Below, piece by piece: positions 26,973 through 36,899 of a DNA stretch of 64,000 bases (position 1 is the first letter of the stretch; each line of letters opens with the position of its first letter). This stretch comes from Phycisphaerae bacterium (GTDB lineage Bacteria > Planctomycetota > Phycisphaerae > UBA1845 > UTPLA1), in the NCBI GenBank assembly GCA_035275405.1, contig DATEMU010000011.1, positions 87,831-151,830 on the forward strand, written 5' to 3'. The notes below the pieces were generated by a model, which was not told where the DNA came from, did no database searches, and worked only from the letters and a program-made list of their open reading frames with translations. The position numbers and the translations under genes were made by a program.

Positions 26973-28658
26973 ATTATCGCAGCGACCACCGAGCTTGAAC
27001 GCGTCGTCATCTACCACGAGGCCACGAAGCATCATCCGCAGCGTTACGCGCGGAGCTTGGGCTATCTGGATTGGGCGACGCAGCCGAACCCCTTTCGACG
27101 ATATGACGGTGCGCCGCTGACGCCGCTGCTCATCGGTCCGCGCCATCAGGAACCGGCGTATGACTCGCTGTTTACGACCGACGGCATCGCCCCTCAGCCG
27201 GTCACGCGGCGGACGCTGTCGGCGTTCTTCGAGTGCTCGCTGGCGTTGTCAGCGTGGAAGGCGTACGGCGAATCGACGTGGGCGCTGCGCTGCAATCCCT
27301 CCAGTGGCAATCTGCATCCGACGGAGGGTTATCTGCTTTGTGGCGGCGTAGAGGGTATCGGCGAGCAGCCGGCGGCTTACCACTATGCGGCGAAGGAGCA
27401 CGCGCTGGAACGGCGGCATGTCATCGACGCGGCGGCGTGGGCCGATCTCGTGGCCGCACTGGGCAGCGAAGTCTTTTTTGTGGGGCTCAGCTCCATCCTC
27501 TGGCGGGAGGCGTGGAAATACGGCGAGCGGGCCTTCCGGTATTGCCAGCAGGATACCGGTCATGCACTGGCTTGTTTGCGATTCGCGGCGGCGATGCTCG
27601 GTTGGCGGATGACATTGCTTGAAGACCTCGGAGACGACGAGGTTGCCCGTTTGCTGGGGCTTGATCGCGTGGGGGACTTTTCCGGCGCGGAGCGGGAGGA
27701 ACCGGAGCTTTTCGCCCTCGTGTCGGCCAAGCCGGACGCAAATCCTCGCGGCGTTCTTACGCTCGATCCCGACATTATCGCACGGGTTGCCGCGGGTCCG
27801 TGGGAAGGCCGGGCCAATCGCCTCAGCTCCGATCACGTCCCGTGGGAAATCATTGATATGGTGACCGACGCGACAAGAAAACCGCGCACGCCCATCAACG
27901 GAGAGGTCATTCATCCGGGCCGCCTCCCGGCAGCCGCTCAGAGCGCGGGGACGGTACCCCTCGCGCGCGAGGTCATCCTCAAACGCCGCAGCGCCACGGA
28001 TTTTGACGGTCAAACGTCGATTCCCCGCGACGTCTTCTACTCCATGCTCGCGCGCGTAATGCCGACGGACGCGGCGCCGTTCGACGCGATCTCGTGGCCG
28101 CCCGCGATTCACCTGCTGATGTTTGTGCATCTCGTCGAAGGTTTGTCGCCGGGCCTCTACGCCCTAGTCCGCGATCCGGCGAAGGTGGACTCGCTTCGCG
28201 CCGCAACGAATCCCGATTTCGCGTGGACACTGGCGAGCGACGCGGCGCCGGGTCTGCCGCTCTACCCGCTCAGGGTGGCTGATTGCCGCCGGGGGGCGGC
28301 GCAGCTCAGCCTGGGACAGGCGATCGCCGGGGACGGTGCCTTTTCGTTCGGGATGGTCGCGGAGTTCGAGCCGTCGCTGCGGCGCTACGGGCCGTGGTTC
28401 TACCGGCGGCTGTTCTGGGAGGCGGGCATGATCGGGCAAACGCTGTACCTCGAGGCCGAGGCCGCGGCAATGCGCCTGGGCAACACGATGCGGGCGACCG
28501 GCATCGGCGCGTACTTCGACGATCCCGTCCACGAGGTCTTCGGCCTGTCGGGCCGGGAGTTTCAGAGTATGTATCACTTCACGATGGGCGGAGCGGTGGA
28601 TGACCCGCGCCTGACCACCCGTCCGCCGTACGGCGAAGCGGTCGCGCAGCGCGTATGA
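26973..28658 (+). CDS. SagB/ThcOx family oxidoreductase, apparently without a standard start codon
   Basis: Two nitroreductase-like flavin domains are fused. The first carries the CNPSSGNLHPTEGYLL motif that is a hallmark of SagB/ThcOx; the second begins near VILKRRSATDFDG. The family's usual N-terminus (YHEATKHHPQRYARSLGYLDW) is encoded in frame upstream of TTG 27057, with no ATG, GTG or TTG between the in-frame TAA at 26964 and that point. Candidates are ATT 26973 and ATC 26976, behind AAGGTG (26965-26970). TTG 27057 would cut off the conserved part. Family members oxidise thiazoline/oxazoline in RiPPs, but no precursor peptide or YcaO gene is near, so the substrate is unknown. Confidence 0.8.
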   Translation: MIAATTELERVVIYHEATKHHPQRYARSLGYLDWATQPNPFRRYDGAPLTPLLIGPRHQEPAYDSLFTTDGIAPQPVTRRTLSAFFECSLALSAWKAYGESTWALRCNPSSGNLHPTEGYLLCGGVEGIGEQPAAYHYAAKEHALERRHVIDAAAWADLVAALGSEVFFVGLSSILWREAWKYGERAFRYCQQDTGHALACLRFAAAMLGWRMTLLEDLGDDEVARLLGLDRVGDFSGAEREEPELFALVSAKPDANPRGVLTLDPDIIARVAAGPWEGRANRLSSDHVPWEIIDMVTDATRKPRTPINGEVIHPGRLPAAAQSAGTVPLAREVILKRRSATDFDGQTSIPRDVFYSMLARVMPTDAAPFDAISWPPAIHLLMFVHLVEGLSPGLYALVRDPAKVDSLRAATNPDFAWTLASDAAPGLPLYPLRVADCRRGAAQLSLGQAIAGDGAFSFGMVAEFEPSLRRYGPWFYRRLFWEAGMIGQTLYLEAEAAAMRLGNTMRATGIGAYFDDPVHEVFGLSGREFQSMYHFTMGGAVDDPRLTTRPPYGEAVAQRV

Positions 28659-28811
28659 CGCGGATTCTGTTCTCTTCGCCCTGAAGTGTCAGAGAATTGG
28701 GCAGACGGACAAGAGTTTTACGTTCACCTTGCGTCGGCTCATGCGCGGGCTCGCGCGAGCGATATCAGATCATTTTCTCTGCGGGAGAAAGTCCTGTCCG
28801 TGGCCGCCTCG

Positions 28812-30467
28812 TTACTGGTTTAAAATCTCATCCACGATGCATTGGATGTCTAGCCCATCCATGAGGCAGTCGTTGTTGCAGTCCCTCAACGGTCTTCCAT
28901 TGGTACAAACGGGCAGGCCAGGCGTGTTGTTAGGGCAGGTGTCGCATGTGTCTCCCAAACTGTCCCCATCCGCATCTTCTTGGCCGGAGTTGGACGTGTT
29001 CGGGCAGTTGTCACAGGCATCGCCCACGCCGTCGGCGTCCGTATCAGCCTGGTCGGCATTGGCGACGGTCGGGCAGTTATCACAAGCATCGCCCAAGCCG
29101 TCGCTGTCCGCGTTGGCTTGATCGACGTTCGCTACGTTCGGGCAGTTGTCCGTCCCGTTGAGGATGCCGTCGGCATCGCTGTCGCAACCCAAGTTGACGA
29201 CATAGGCCGAACCAGCCTCAGGTCCGGCCGCGTGGTCGTCCCCGCGCGCCCCGATCAGCGCCGTGTCTCCCGAGATCGCGACGGAGTAGCCGAACTCGTC
29301 AACCGATGCGGCGTCGGAGGCGGTTAATTTGACAGTTTCCGGCATGTTGGTCCAGCCACCGCTGGGCTTGACGAAGGCGTACGCCGAGCCAGCGCTGGTT
29401 CCACCCGCGTGATTATCATGGTACGCCCCGACAAGCGCCGTTTCGCCAGAGATCGCGACTGAGTAGCCGAAGAAGTCATACGCCGCCGCGTCGGACGCGG
29501 TCAGCTTGGCCTGTTCGGTCAACACGCCGCCGGAACGAACAAAGACGTAGGCCGATCCGGCGGCGGTCCCGCCAGTGTTTTTGCCGTACGCCCCGACCAG
29601 CGCCATGTCTCCCGAGATCGCGACTGAGTAGCCGAAGTAGTCATTAGGCGCCGCATCGGAGGCGGTCAACTTGGGCTGCTGGGTCCACACGCCGCCGGAG
29701 CGGACAAAGGCGTACACCGAGCCGATGACCGTGCCCGCGTTAAAGGCGCCGCGCGCCCCTACGAGCGCCATATCGCCCGAGACCGCGACTGAGATGCCAA
29801 AGTTTTCAGTCGCTGCCGCATCCGATGCGGTCAGTTTGGCCTGCTGGGTCCACACTCCGCCGGATCGGATGAAGACATATACTGAGCCGGCTTCAGTCCC
29901 GCCCGTGTGAGTGTCGTAGAGCGCCCCGACTACTGCAGTGTCGCCCGACACCGCAACCGAGTGGCCGAACTCGTCAAACGCCGCCGAGTCGGAGGCGGTA
30001 AGCTTGGCCTGCTCAGTCCATACGCCGCCGGAGCGGACGAAGACGTAAGCCGAGCCGGAGTAGTTCCCTGAATCGTCGTCGCCGATCGCCCCGACCAGCG
30101 CCGTGTCAGCCGAGACCGCGACCGACCAGCCGAACCCGTCACTCGCCGCTGCGTCGGAGGCGATGAATTTGTCCTGCTGGGTCCAGACGCCGCCGGTGCG
30201 GACGAAGACGTAGGCCGAACCGGCGTATTCGCCGCCCGCGTGGGAGTCGGAGGGCGCTCCGACCACCGCTGTGTCTCCCGAGGCAGCGACCGACGAACCG
30301 AATCCGTCATTCGCCGCTGCGTCGGAGGCGATCAGCTTGGTCAACTCCTGCGGGCTGCACTGCCCCATCGCAGTGGGCGCCGACGTCAACGCTATTAGTC
30401 CGCACACCGCTGCCAAACCGCTGCGCAACCCCGAGCGATCCAATCGAGTTTTAAACAGATTCATCAT
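28812..30467 (-). CDS. Secreted FG-GAP propeller / TSP3 / dockerin-like protein
   Basis: The 551-residue protein starts with a signal peptide ([20 protein letters not shown]). Seven FG-GAP-like beta-propeller blades follow, each containing [31 protein letters not shown] sequence. Three thrombospondin type-3 Ca-binding repeats follow ([15 protein letters not shown] and similar), then a C-terminal dockerin-like [21 protein letters not shown]. Such propellers are exported and Ca-dependent, and are used in adhesion. The final GLDIQ motif resembles one in the protein at 41743-44094. Start at ATG 30467 or the next codon 30464. Confidence 0.88.
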   Translation of the reverse strand: MMNLFKTRLDRSGLRSGLAAVCGLIALTSAPTAMGQCSPQELTKLIASDAAANDGFGSSVAASGDTAVVGAPSDSHAGGEYAGSAYVFVRTGGVWTQQDKFIASDAAASDGFGWSVAVSADTALVGAIGDDDSGNYSGSAYVFVRSGGVWTEQAKLTASDSAAFDEFGHSVAVSGDTAVVGALYDTHTGGTEAGSVYVFIRSGGVWTQQAKLTASDAAATENFGISVAVSGDMALVGARGAFNAGTVIGSVYAFVRSGGVWTQQPKLTASDAAPNDYFGYSVAISGDMALVGAYGKNTGGTAAGSAYVFVRSGGVLTEQAKLTASDAAAYDFFGYSVAISGETALVGAYHDNHAGGTSAGSAYAFVKPSGGWTNMPETVKLTASDAASVDEFGYSVAISGDTALIGARGDDHAAGPEAGSAYVVNLGCDSDADGILNGTDNCPNVANVDQANADSDGLGDACDNCPTVANADQADTDADGVGDACDNCPNTSNSGQEDADGDSLGDTCDTCPNNTPGLPVCTNGRPLRDCNNDCLMDGLDIQCIVDEILNQ

Positions 30468-30803
30468 TCGCCCTACAGTAGCAGTTAATCGAAAAGTCCC
30501 CTTTGACCTTGGACTACTCCGCCGTCGGGCTGTGACCAGTCATTGTACCACGATTCCCCTGTGTGAGGGCCAATATTCAGGCATTATTTCGATCGCCGAG
30601 GTCCTGGAGGATGTACTACGCCATCAACGATGAGCGATTCGCGGTGTGGCGTCTCTCTTCGCCGCAGATTTGTCGGCGCAAGCGGGCTTTCATAGACTTA
30701 ACGCCATGGTCCGCGTTGAATCTTGACGTTGGCCAGCGTCACTCAAGTCGACGCACGCCGCGCGCATCCGCGCCCGGAACCCGCCACAATCTGAGGGTTC
30801 TTC
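30468..30803. other. Intergenic region upstream of the FRG gene
   Basis: Between the divergent FG-GAP and FRG genes I see no ORF with family character. Promoters for both genes should lie here; I cannot identify a clear pair of boxes. AT content is higher than in neighbouring genes. Confidence 0.4.
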
Positions 30804-31730
30804 ATGAACAGCAATTTGACGAGTCTTGAGGAGTTAGTTGCATGCGCGCGGAAACATCCACCGGAATTCTGGCTGTTCCGGGGCCATAAGACGACCAAAT
30901 ATTTACCCACGCCGAAAGCGCATCGCCCCGACACGTTTCCGAACGCTGGCAATAAGCCAGGGTGCGGGGACGAAGCGTGGATTTGTCAGGCGTTTCGAGA
31001 CAAGGCCCATAGCGTATACGCCCGGTGCCCCGCGGACGATCACTACTTTGAATGGTTGGCGCTGATGCGGCACCACCTCGCCCCGACGCGGCTCCTGGAC
31101 TGGAGCAGAAATATCTTGGTCGCGGCGTACTTTGCTGTCGAACCGGATCGCGAAAATCCAAAGGACCGCAAATCCGATAGACAGATTTGGGCTTTGAATG
31201 CAACTGCGCTCACGGATTTCGCCCGCGATGAACATGTAAGCGCTGCGAAAACAACAAAGTCGCCACTCTTTTGCGGCTGCTTGGCCCATCAAAAGAACAC
31301 TGACGGCAATCAAGCCAAAAGGTGGAGTGTCGGGAGAGCAGCCGAGACTCTCGCGAAACAAGCCGTCATCGACGAGCGGGCTTGGCCAGATCATCAATGT
31401 ACGGCCGAGCATTGCTGCAGATTCCCACTCGCCATTGCGCCGCCAAGAACTTTCCCGCGCATGGTCAGTCAGGCTTCCTGGTTTACCGTTCACCCCAAGC
31501 CATCGAAAGTATCGCTCTCGCTTGAGCAGATCAATAAGGAGCACAAGGATCGCTCGGGGAAACCGCTTTGGGAGCACTTCGTGATACCTGCGACCGCAAA
31601 AGATCAAATTCTTGACGACTTGGCCGCCGTCGGCGTTTCGCGCGCAACGCTCTATCCCGACTTGGACGGCCTTGCCCAGAGTCTTCTTCCGGATTACGGT
31701 CGGTTATGCAGCCAACTTGTTCGAAAGTAA
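30804..31730 (+). CDS. FRG-domain protein
   Basis: The 308-residue protein has the FRG domain (WLFRGH near residue 29 and MRHHLAPTRLLDWSRNILVAAYFA near 91), named after its Phe-Arg-Gly motif. FRG proteins are often found in defence islands and near phages and are suspected to act as toxins or effectors; the reaction is not established as far as I know. The DNA is visibly more AT-rich than the flanks, consistent with transfer. No antitoxin-like small gene touches it; the closest small gene (31894-32274) is convergent and 160 bp away. Good ribosome site not obvious. Confidence 0.8.
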   Translation: MNSNLTSLEELVACARKHPPEFWLFRGHKTTKYLPTPKAHRPDTFPNAGNKPGCGDEAWICQAFRDKAHSVYARCPADDHYFEWLALMRHHLAPTRLLDWSRNILVAAYFAVEPDRENPKDRKSDRQIWALNATALTDFARDEHVSAAKTTKSPLFCGCLAHQKNTDGNQAKRWSVGRAAETLAKQAVIDERAWPDHQCTAEHCCRFPLAIAPPRTFPRMVSQASWFTVHPKPSKVSLSLEQINKEHKDRSGKPLWEHFVIPATAKDQILDDLAAVGVSRATLYPDLDGLAQSLLPDYGRLCSQLVRK

Positions 31731-31893
31731 CGCTCGCAGCCCCAGACTCGGAGCATAGTCTGAGTTCGAAATTGGGTTAAGCCAGCGCGTCAAAGGCGAG
31801 CCCGACGGTGCACTGCGACCGGAACGAACGAACAGAAGCGATACGCATTGCGGTAGCCCTTGGACCGCCTGAAATCAGCGGCGGCTTCGCCGA

Positions 31894-32274
31894 TTAACCT
31901 AACGCCGTTCTTCCATGCCAGACCGGCAGGTCGTGAAGCTTGGACACGATAAGTTCGTAGGTCGTCTCCGGATCATCGTTGAAGTCCAGCAGGGCGGTCA
32001 TGGCCAGCATCTCGTTGGTCGCCTCGGTCGAAAGATGCCGCAGCCCGGTCGTGCGTTGTTTCCCGGAGAGGTGCTTATTCAAAGGGCCGAAGAGCTTGTT
32101 GGCCCGTTTCCAGCCGAACAGGTGACACAGCCCGCCCACGAGGTCCCACGCGACGGCGGTTTCATCGTCGAAATGAACGGTCTCGCCGCGCTCGTCCTGC
32201 GCGTCGGCGGCGCTGCACCAGCGGCGCTCGTGGTCAAAGAGCGCGATGAGTTTGTCCTTTTCTGCTTGCATCAT
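31894..32274 (-). CDS. Small hypothetical protein, possibly DUF6197-like
   Basis: The 126-residue protein has a Trp/Cys-containing start (FDHERRWCSAADAQDERGE) and a helical middle (AVAWDLVGGLCHLFGWKRANKLFGPLN). The pattern W-C...D..G..V......AVAW.L.G is reminiscent of DUF6197, but I cannot confirm this. Length and residue composition support a real gene. It is convergent with the FRG gene. Function unknown. Confidence 0.65.
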   Translation of the reverse strand: MMQAEKDKLIALFDHERRWCSAADAQDERGETVHFDDETAVAWDLVGGLCHLFGWKRANKLFGPLNKHLSGKQRTTGLRHLSTEATNEMLAMTALLDFNDDPETTYELIVSKLHDLPVWHGRTALG

Positions 32275-32528
32275 AGACGTTCATTCCTCGTTTCAGGCTC
32301 AACCCGACCAACTGGCAAGGCGACCGGCCACTCTTCCGGAGGCGTGGATTTCGATCATCGAAGTGGGATCAGGCGACCGGAGAGGGCCCGCTACTATCGA
32401 TGGCGAACCGGTGGATTATATCATCGCAGAACCGGCGCGGGGCGGAAAAATGGTTTTGGGCCCCATTCGTGCAAAAGGGGACGATGCGCGAACGCGAACG
32501 AGCACCGAGTGCCCCGTACAATGCGCCC

Positions 32529-34142
32529 ATGGCGCTTTTGGTACGAAATCTCGCTCTCTCTCTGGACGAAGCCGAGGAGGAGCTACGGTTTCGGGCGGCG
32601 AAGCGGCTGCGCGTCCCGCCGGGGGACATCCAGGAGTGGCGAGTCGTGCGGCGGGCATTGGACGCCCGGTTCAAGGATCGCATCGCCTATGTCTACAATG
32701 TAGAGCTGTCGCTCGCCGGCGGCGCGAAGGAAGAGCGACGCGTGCTGGGCCGCCTCCATCGGGCCGATGTCGCTGAAGTACCGCGCGCGCCTCTGACGGC
32801 GCTCGAGAATGGAAACGAGCCGCTCGAACATCGGCCGATCGTCGTCGGATTCGGGCCGGCGGGGATGTTCGCGGCCCTGTGGCTGGCGCGGCATGGGCTG
32901 CGGCCGCTGGTGCTGGAGCGCGGTCAAGGGGTCAAGGTCCGCCATCGCGACATCCTGCACCGGTTCTATCGGCAACACGAATTCGATCCGGAAAGCAACC
33001 TGCTGTATGGCGAGGGCGGGGCCGGAGCGTACAGCGACGGGAAGCTGTACACGCGCGTGAATGACCCGCGGATGCGCGACATCCTGCAGGTCTTCGTCGA
33101 TCACGGCGGCAAACCCGACATCCTGATTGACAGCCGGCCGCACCTGGGGAGCGATTGGATCCCGACACTGTGCCGGCGGATTCGAAAGACGATCGAGTCG
33201 CTGGGGGGCGAGGTCCGCTTTGGCGCGCGAGTTGACGAGATTCGCATCGACGATCGGCGAGTCAGCGCGATCCGTGTCGGGACGGAAACGCTGCCCCTCG
33301 GGCCGCTCCTCATGGGGATCGGACACTCTGCGCATGACACGGTTCGCGCGCTGATCGCTGCCGGCGTCACGATCGTGGCCAAGCCGTTTCAGATTGGTGT
33401 CCGCGTCGAACACCCGCAAGCGCTCGTCGATGGTTGGCAATACGGCCCGGCATGCGGGCATCGGCGGCTCCCACCGGCGGAGTATCACCTCGTAGCCAAG
33501 GGCGCGGCGGCCGGCTTGGGCGACGTCTACAGTTTTTGCATGTGCCCCGGCGGGATGATCCTGCCGACCAACGAATCGGCCGGGCTGATTGCCACCAACG
33601 GCGCGTCGAACGTCAGTCGATCCGGTCGCTTCGCCAACAGCGGACTGGTATTGACAGTTCCTCTCGACGAAATCGACAACGACCCGCTCGTCGGGCTCGA
33701 TTTCATTCAGCGCTGGGAGCGCGCGGCATTCGATCTGACCGGCGGGACGTACGCGGTTCCGGCGCAGCGGGCGACGGATTTTCTGGCAGACCGGCCGTCG
33801 GATGGACGCTTAGAAACGAGTTACCCGCTCGGCGGGCGGTGGGCAAACATCCGCGACATTCTTCCCGCGTTGGCCACACCGGCGATTCAGCGCGCGCTGG
33901 CGGATTTGGATGCGCGCCTCAAGGGATTTGGAGGGGCCGAGGCCGTGGTAACGGGACCGGAGACGCGGGCATCCGCGCCGATTCGCATTCTGCGCGACGC
34001 CGAGACGCGCGAGTCGGTCTCCACGAGCGGGCTGTTCCCGATCGGCGAGGGTGCGGGCTACGCGGGCGGGATCATGTCGGCCGCCGCGGATGGAATCGCC
34101 ACGGCGGAGGTGCTCATTCGGCGGTACGCCCCGATGCGTTGA
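32529..34142 (+). CDS. NAD(P)/FAD-dependent oxidoreductase (uncharacterised flavoprotein)
   Basis: Starting at ATG 32529 the product has 537 residues. An N-terminal domain (ALLVRNLALSLDEAEEELRFRAAKRLRVPP) is followed by the FAD-binding VVGFGPAGMFAALWLARHG. Next are the conserved NLLYGEGGAGAYSDGKLYTR and FCMCPGGMILPTNES, and the C-terminal FPIGEGAGYAGGIMSAAADGI that completes FAD binding. This is the widespread family of BaiN-like flavoproteins with an added N-domain; the substrate is not known. The open frame extends to 32400, but that part has no family match. It is convergent with PlsC, 11 bp away. Confidence 0.85.
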   Translation: MALLVRNLALSLDEAEEELRFRAAKRLRVPPGDIQEWRVVRRALDARFKDRIAYVYNVELSLAGGAKEERRVLGRLHRADVAEVPRAPLTALENGNEPLEHRPIVVGFGPAGMFAALWLARHGLRPLVLERGQGVKVRHRDILHRFYRQHEFDPESNLLYGEGGAGAYSDGKLYTRVNDPRMRDILQVFVDHGGKPDILIDSRPHLGSDWIPTLCRRIRKTIESLGGEVRFGARVDEIRIDDRRVSAIRVGTETLPLGPLLMGIGHSAHDTVRALIAAGVTIVAKPFQIGVRVEHPQALVDGWQYGPACGHRRLPPAEYHLVAKGAAAGLGDVYSFCMCPGGMILPTNESAGLIATNGASNVSRSGRFANSGLVLTVPLDEIDNDPLVGLDFIQRWERAAFDLTGGTYAVPAQRATDFLADRPSDGRLETSYPLGGRWANIRDILPALATPAIQRALADLDARLKGFGGAEAVVTGPETRASAPIRILRDAETRESVSTSGLFPIGEGAGYAGGIMSAAADGIATAEVLIRRYAPMR

Positions 34143-34153
34143 TATTGAGCCCC

Positions 34154-34798
34154 TCACGCCGCCTTCTTCTTCTGAGAAGCAATCTCCGCCCGCAGCGCCG
34201 CAAACATGAACCGCAGCGTGTGGTCGATCGTCGTCATGATCTCGTCGCGATCGAGGCCCGCGAGGTTCATCGGCGGGCCAAACTGGATCCAGATCGGTCG
34301 GCGGCGGAGGAACCGGCGGTGAATGGGCCACGCGTCAAAGGCGCCGACGATGACGGCCGGGACGACTACCGCATTGGCGCGCTCGACGATCAGGGCGACG
34401 CCGCGCTGGAGCGGGGCGATCTCGCCGTCCTGGGTACGAGCGCCTTCGGGATAGATGTTCATCAAGTGGCCCTCCTGCAAACGCTGAATGGTCTCTTTGA
34501 CGGCGCGGACATCGCCCTGGCCCTGCCGCACCGGAAACGCGTTGAGGACCGAGCGCAGAAACCAAGCGTTAAAGCGGTTCCTGAACAACTCGGACTTGGC
34601 GATGTAGTTCAGCGGCCGCTTCAGGTGCAGCGGCAGGAGAATGGGGTCCAGCAGACTCTGGTGATTGGACACGATGAGCACGCCGCCTTGAGCGGGGATG
34701 TGCTCGTGCCCGTACACTTTCAGATTGAAGAGCAGCTTGGCCAGCGGCCGCACAGTCGTCTGCAAGAGTTTCCAGAAGAACGAGCGCCGGGTCTTCAT
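34154..34798 (-). CDS. 1-acyl-sn-glycerol-3-phosphate acyltransferase (PlsC-like)
   Basis: The 214-residue protein has the acyltransferase block NHQSLLDPI (HxxxxD type), a second block (RNRFNAWFLRSVLNAFPV) and the YPEGARTQDGEIAPLQRGVALI block that binds the phosphate. PlsC transfers an acyl chain to lysophosphatidic acid to make phosphatidic acid at the membrane. Its ATG overlaps the acyl-CoA dehydrogenase stop by 4 bp (34795-34798), so the two are translationally coupled. Specificity within the PlsC family cannot be told. Confidence 0.87.
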   Translation of the reverse strand: MKTRRSFFWKLLQTTVRPLAKLLFNLKVYGHEHIPAQGGVLIVSNHQSLLDPILLPLHLKRPLNYIAKSELFRNRFNAWFLRSVLNAFPVRQGQGDVRAVKETIQRLQEGHLMNIYPEGARTQDGEIAPLQRGVALIVERANAVVVPAVIVGAFDAWPIHRRFLRRRPIWIQFGPPMNLAGLDRDEIMTTIDHTLRFMFAALRAEIASQKKKAA

Positions 34799-36660
34799 CC
34801 GGCCCGCCCAGGGGAGTCGCCGCTCCCTTCCATTCGCGTGGCGACGAATGCGCGATCCTGGTCAGCGATTCTGGGAACGGATATCAACCGGCGGAATAAA
34901 AATGACGGGATCGCTTCCCGTTCTGCGCGGGAAGCGAGCGCCAGCGCCGCGGCATTGAAGTCGCAGACCAGCGCGTGAAACATGACCGCCACTATTTCGG
35001 CAGGAACGTGCAGGCGCACCGCATTTTCCGCCGCCAGTTGGCCGTAAGCGATCGTCGCCAAACAGTGCCCCAACGCCAGGGTCAGCGGCCTGTCGGCGCG
35101 GGCGGTTCGATCCATCTCGCGTTTGCGGACGAAGAGTTGGAACGCCTTCGCCGCTTGAACGAACATCCGGACATTCGCGATCGACATCAGCGGACGGTAG
35201 GCTTCGAGGAAACAGGGAAACCCGATCTCGTTCACGGCGCTCGTTCGCGCCTCCATCAGAAACGCGTTTTCTCCCGCAGGAATCTCGCCGGCAACCAGTG
35301 ACTTCGGCTCGGCGAGGGAGGGGTCCGCTTCGGCAAAATAGCGCGGAATAAAGTGGGTGGTCAGGCCGAGATTGATGTGGGTGCTGCCTTCCAGGCCGGG
35401 AATGAGCTGCACGTCGCGCAGGGCCATCTCGAAATAGGTGTCCGACTCGAAGCCCTTGGCGCCGATGCACTCGGAGAGCAGCGCCATCACTTTCACGCCC
35501 TCTGTGCTGAGCTTGGCCTTCTGCACGGCGGCAAACAGGAGATAGCGCCGGTCGGCCGCACTGGCGGCGTGGACGTAATCCAGCGCCCGGTAGGCGTAGA
35601 GCTTCATCGCCGTCAGACGGGCATACGCCTGCACCATCGTCGCGCGGAGGTGCGGCATGTCGATAGCCGGCTGGCCATAGAGCACGCGAGCGCGCAAATG
35701 GGCGGCGGCCTCTTCGAAAGCACGCTCGCAGATTCCTATCGAGCCAAATCCAAGAAAGAACTTGCCCAGCGCCACGGTCCCGAAGATCGCGTCCCAGGCC
35801 TGCCGGCCTTCGGCGATCACGTCCGTTGAGGGCAACTCATGGTCCTTCACCTCGAATTCGCCGACGTGCGCCGCCCGCACCCCGAATGTACGGATCTTGC
35901 GCACGCTGCGATATCCCTTTGCCTTATTGGGACGCAGCGCGATCAAAACAAAAGGTGCCCGCCGGGCATGCGCGGCGCTGCGCGGATTTACCTTTTTCGC
36001 CAGGATCGCGATGAGCGCTGCGGCATTGGAATTTCCGATGTAGTACTTCGCGCCATTCGCCTTGAAGCGATCAGGGCCGGCTTCGGTGACCGTAAACTCG
36101 TTGCCGAGCAGGTCCGATCCATGACCTCGCTCGGAGACGCCGAACGCCAGGAGCCCCCCCGCTTCCAGCGCGGCGACGGACTCGCGCTTCAAGGCCATGT
36201 TGTCCCCCATCAGAATCGCACAGAGTCCAAGGAAGGAAACCTGGAGGCTATAACCGTGGGCGGGGCTGAAATAAGCAAAGACCTCAAGAAATCGCGTATA
36301 ACGGAGCAGGTCAAACTCCGATGCCATCCGCGAAAACTCCCGCGGCGCGAGCAGGCGGGCGTAAAGCTGATGAGCCGACTGGTAGGCAAGCCAGTCCTCA
36401 TACCACTGCTCGCGCTGATCCTCCTCTTTGAGCGCCGGCAGACCCTTGCGCTCGAAAAACTCGGCGAGCTTTTGAGCCAGTGGTTCGCGAAGATAGACCT
36501 CTGAACCGGCCGACGGCCGCGGCCCGGAGAAGACCTGCGGGTAGATCGCCTCCTGAACGGGCGCAGGGGCGTGGCCGTCATTCCTGTCGACGCCGGGCAC
36601 GGTCGATCGCTCCTCTGGCGCATCCTCCGCGCGCATCTTTGTTGGATTCGGTTCGTTCAA
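34795..36660 (-). CDS. Acyl-CoA dehydrogenase family protein
   Basis: The 621-residue protein (about 200 longer than a typical ACAD) shows FAD/acyl-CoA blocks GVSERGHGSDLLGNEF, LGFGSIGICERAFEEA, KVMALLSECIGAKGFESD and EGSTHINLGLTTHFIP. The C-terminal third is a helical extension like those of long-form ACADs of bacteria. The likely reaction is alpha-beta dehydrogenation of an acyl-CoA, coupled to membrane lipid turnover because PlsC overlaps it. The start is TTG 36660 or ATG 36636; neither has a strong ribosome site. Upstream is the leader of the divergent desaturase. Confidence 0.85.
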   Translation of the reverse strand: MNEPNPTKMRAEDAPEERSTVPGVDRNDGHAPAPVQEAIYPQVFSGPRPSAGSEVYLREPLAQKLAEFFERKGLPALKEEDQREQWYEDWLAYQSAHQLYARLLAPREFSRMASEFDLLRYTRFLEVFAYFSPAHGYSLQVSFLGLCAILMGDNMALKRESVAALEAGGLLAFGVSERGHGSDLLGNEFTVTEAGPDRFKANGAKYYIGNSNAAALIAILAKKVNPRSAAHARRAPFVLIALRPNKAKGYRSVRKIRTFGVRAAHVGEFEVKDHELPSTDVIAEGRQAWDAIFGTVALGKFFLGFGSIGICERAFEEAAAHLRARVLYGQPAIDMPHLRATMVQAYARLTAMKLYAYRALDYVHAASAADRRYLLFAAVQKAKLSTEGVKVMALLSECIGAKGFESDTYFEMALRDVQLIPGLEGSTHINLGLTTHFIPRYFAEADPSLAEPKSLVAGEIPAGENAFLMEARTSAVNEIGFPCFLEAYRPLMSIANVRMFVQAAKAFQLFVRKREMDRTARADRPLTLALGHCLATIAYGQLAAENAVRLHVPAEIVAVMFHALVCDFNAAALALASRAEREAIPSFLFRRLISVPRIADQDRAFVATRMEGSGDSPGRAG

Positions 36661-36781
36661 GATGCCGAAAAGGCGGAAAGGGGTTGGCTGCCCGCATTCT
36701 CTCGAATCTACGAGCCGGCGCCTCTTGTATTATAGCCGATCGAGTCGATGACACATGAAACGCGAGCCAAATTCGCGGCGC

Positions 36782-36809
36782 TTGCGTTTTCAGAAACGAA
36801 CCCTATGAT
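36782..36809 (+). promoter_or_regulatory. Candidate promoter of the desaturase
   Basis: TTGCGT (36782-36787), 16 bases, then TATGAT (36804-36809) fit a sigma-70 promoter. Transcription would start near 36816, giving a leader of about 145 nt that includes the terminator at 36900-36948. Confidence 0.5.
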
Positions 36810-36861
36810 CTCCCTGGCTCATGCGGGGTAGGGATTCAAGTCGTCGGACAACTGATTAAGG

Positions 36862-36887
36862 GGCTGCCCGCCGCGGGGCGGAAAGCC
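36862..36887 (+). promoter_or_regulatory. Leader stem-loop before the terminator
   Basis: GGCT (36862-36865) and CCGCC (36868-36872) pair with GGCGG (36877-36881) and AGCC (36884-36887) around a GCGG loop, forming a compact hairpin in the desaturase leader. Just upstream, GTCGG (36843-36847) could pair with CCGAC in the terminator's 5' arm and act as an anti-terminator. Confidence 0.45.
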
Positions 36888-36899
36888 GGTTAACGAGTA

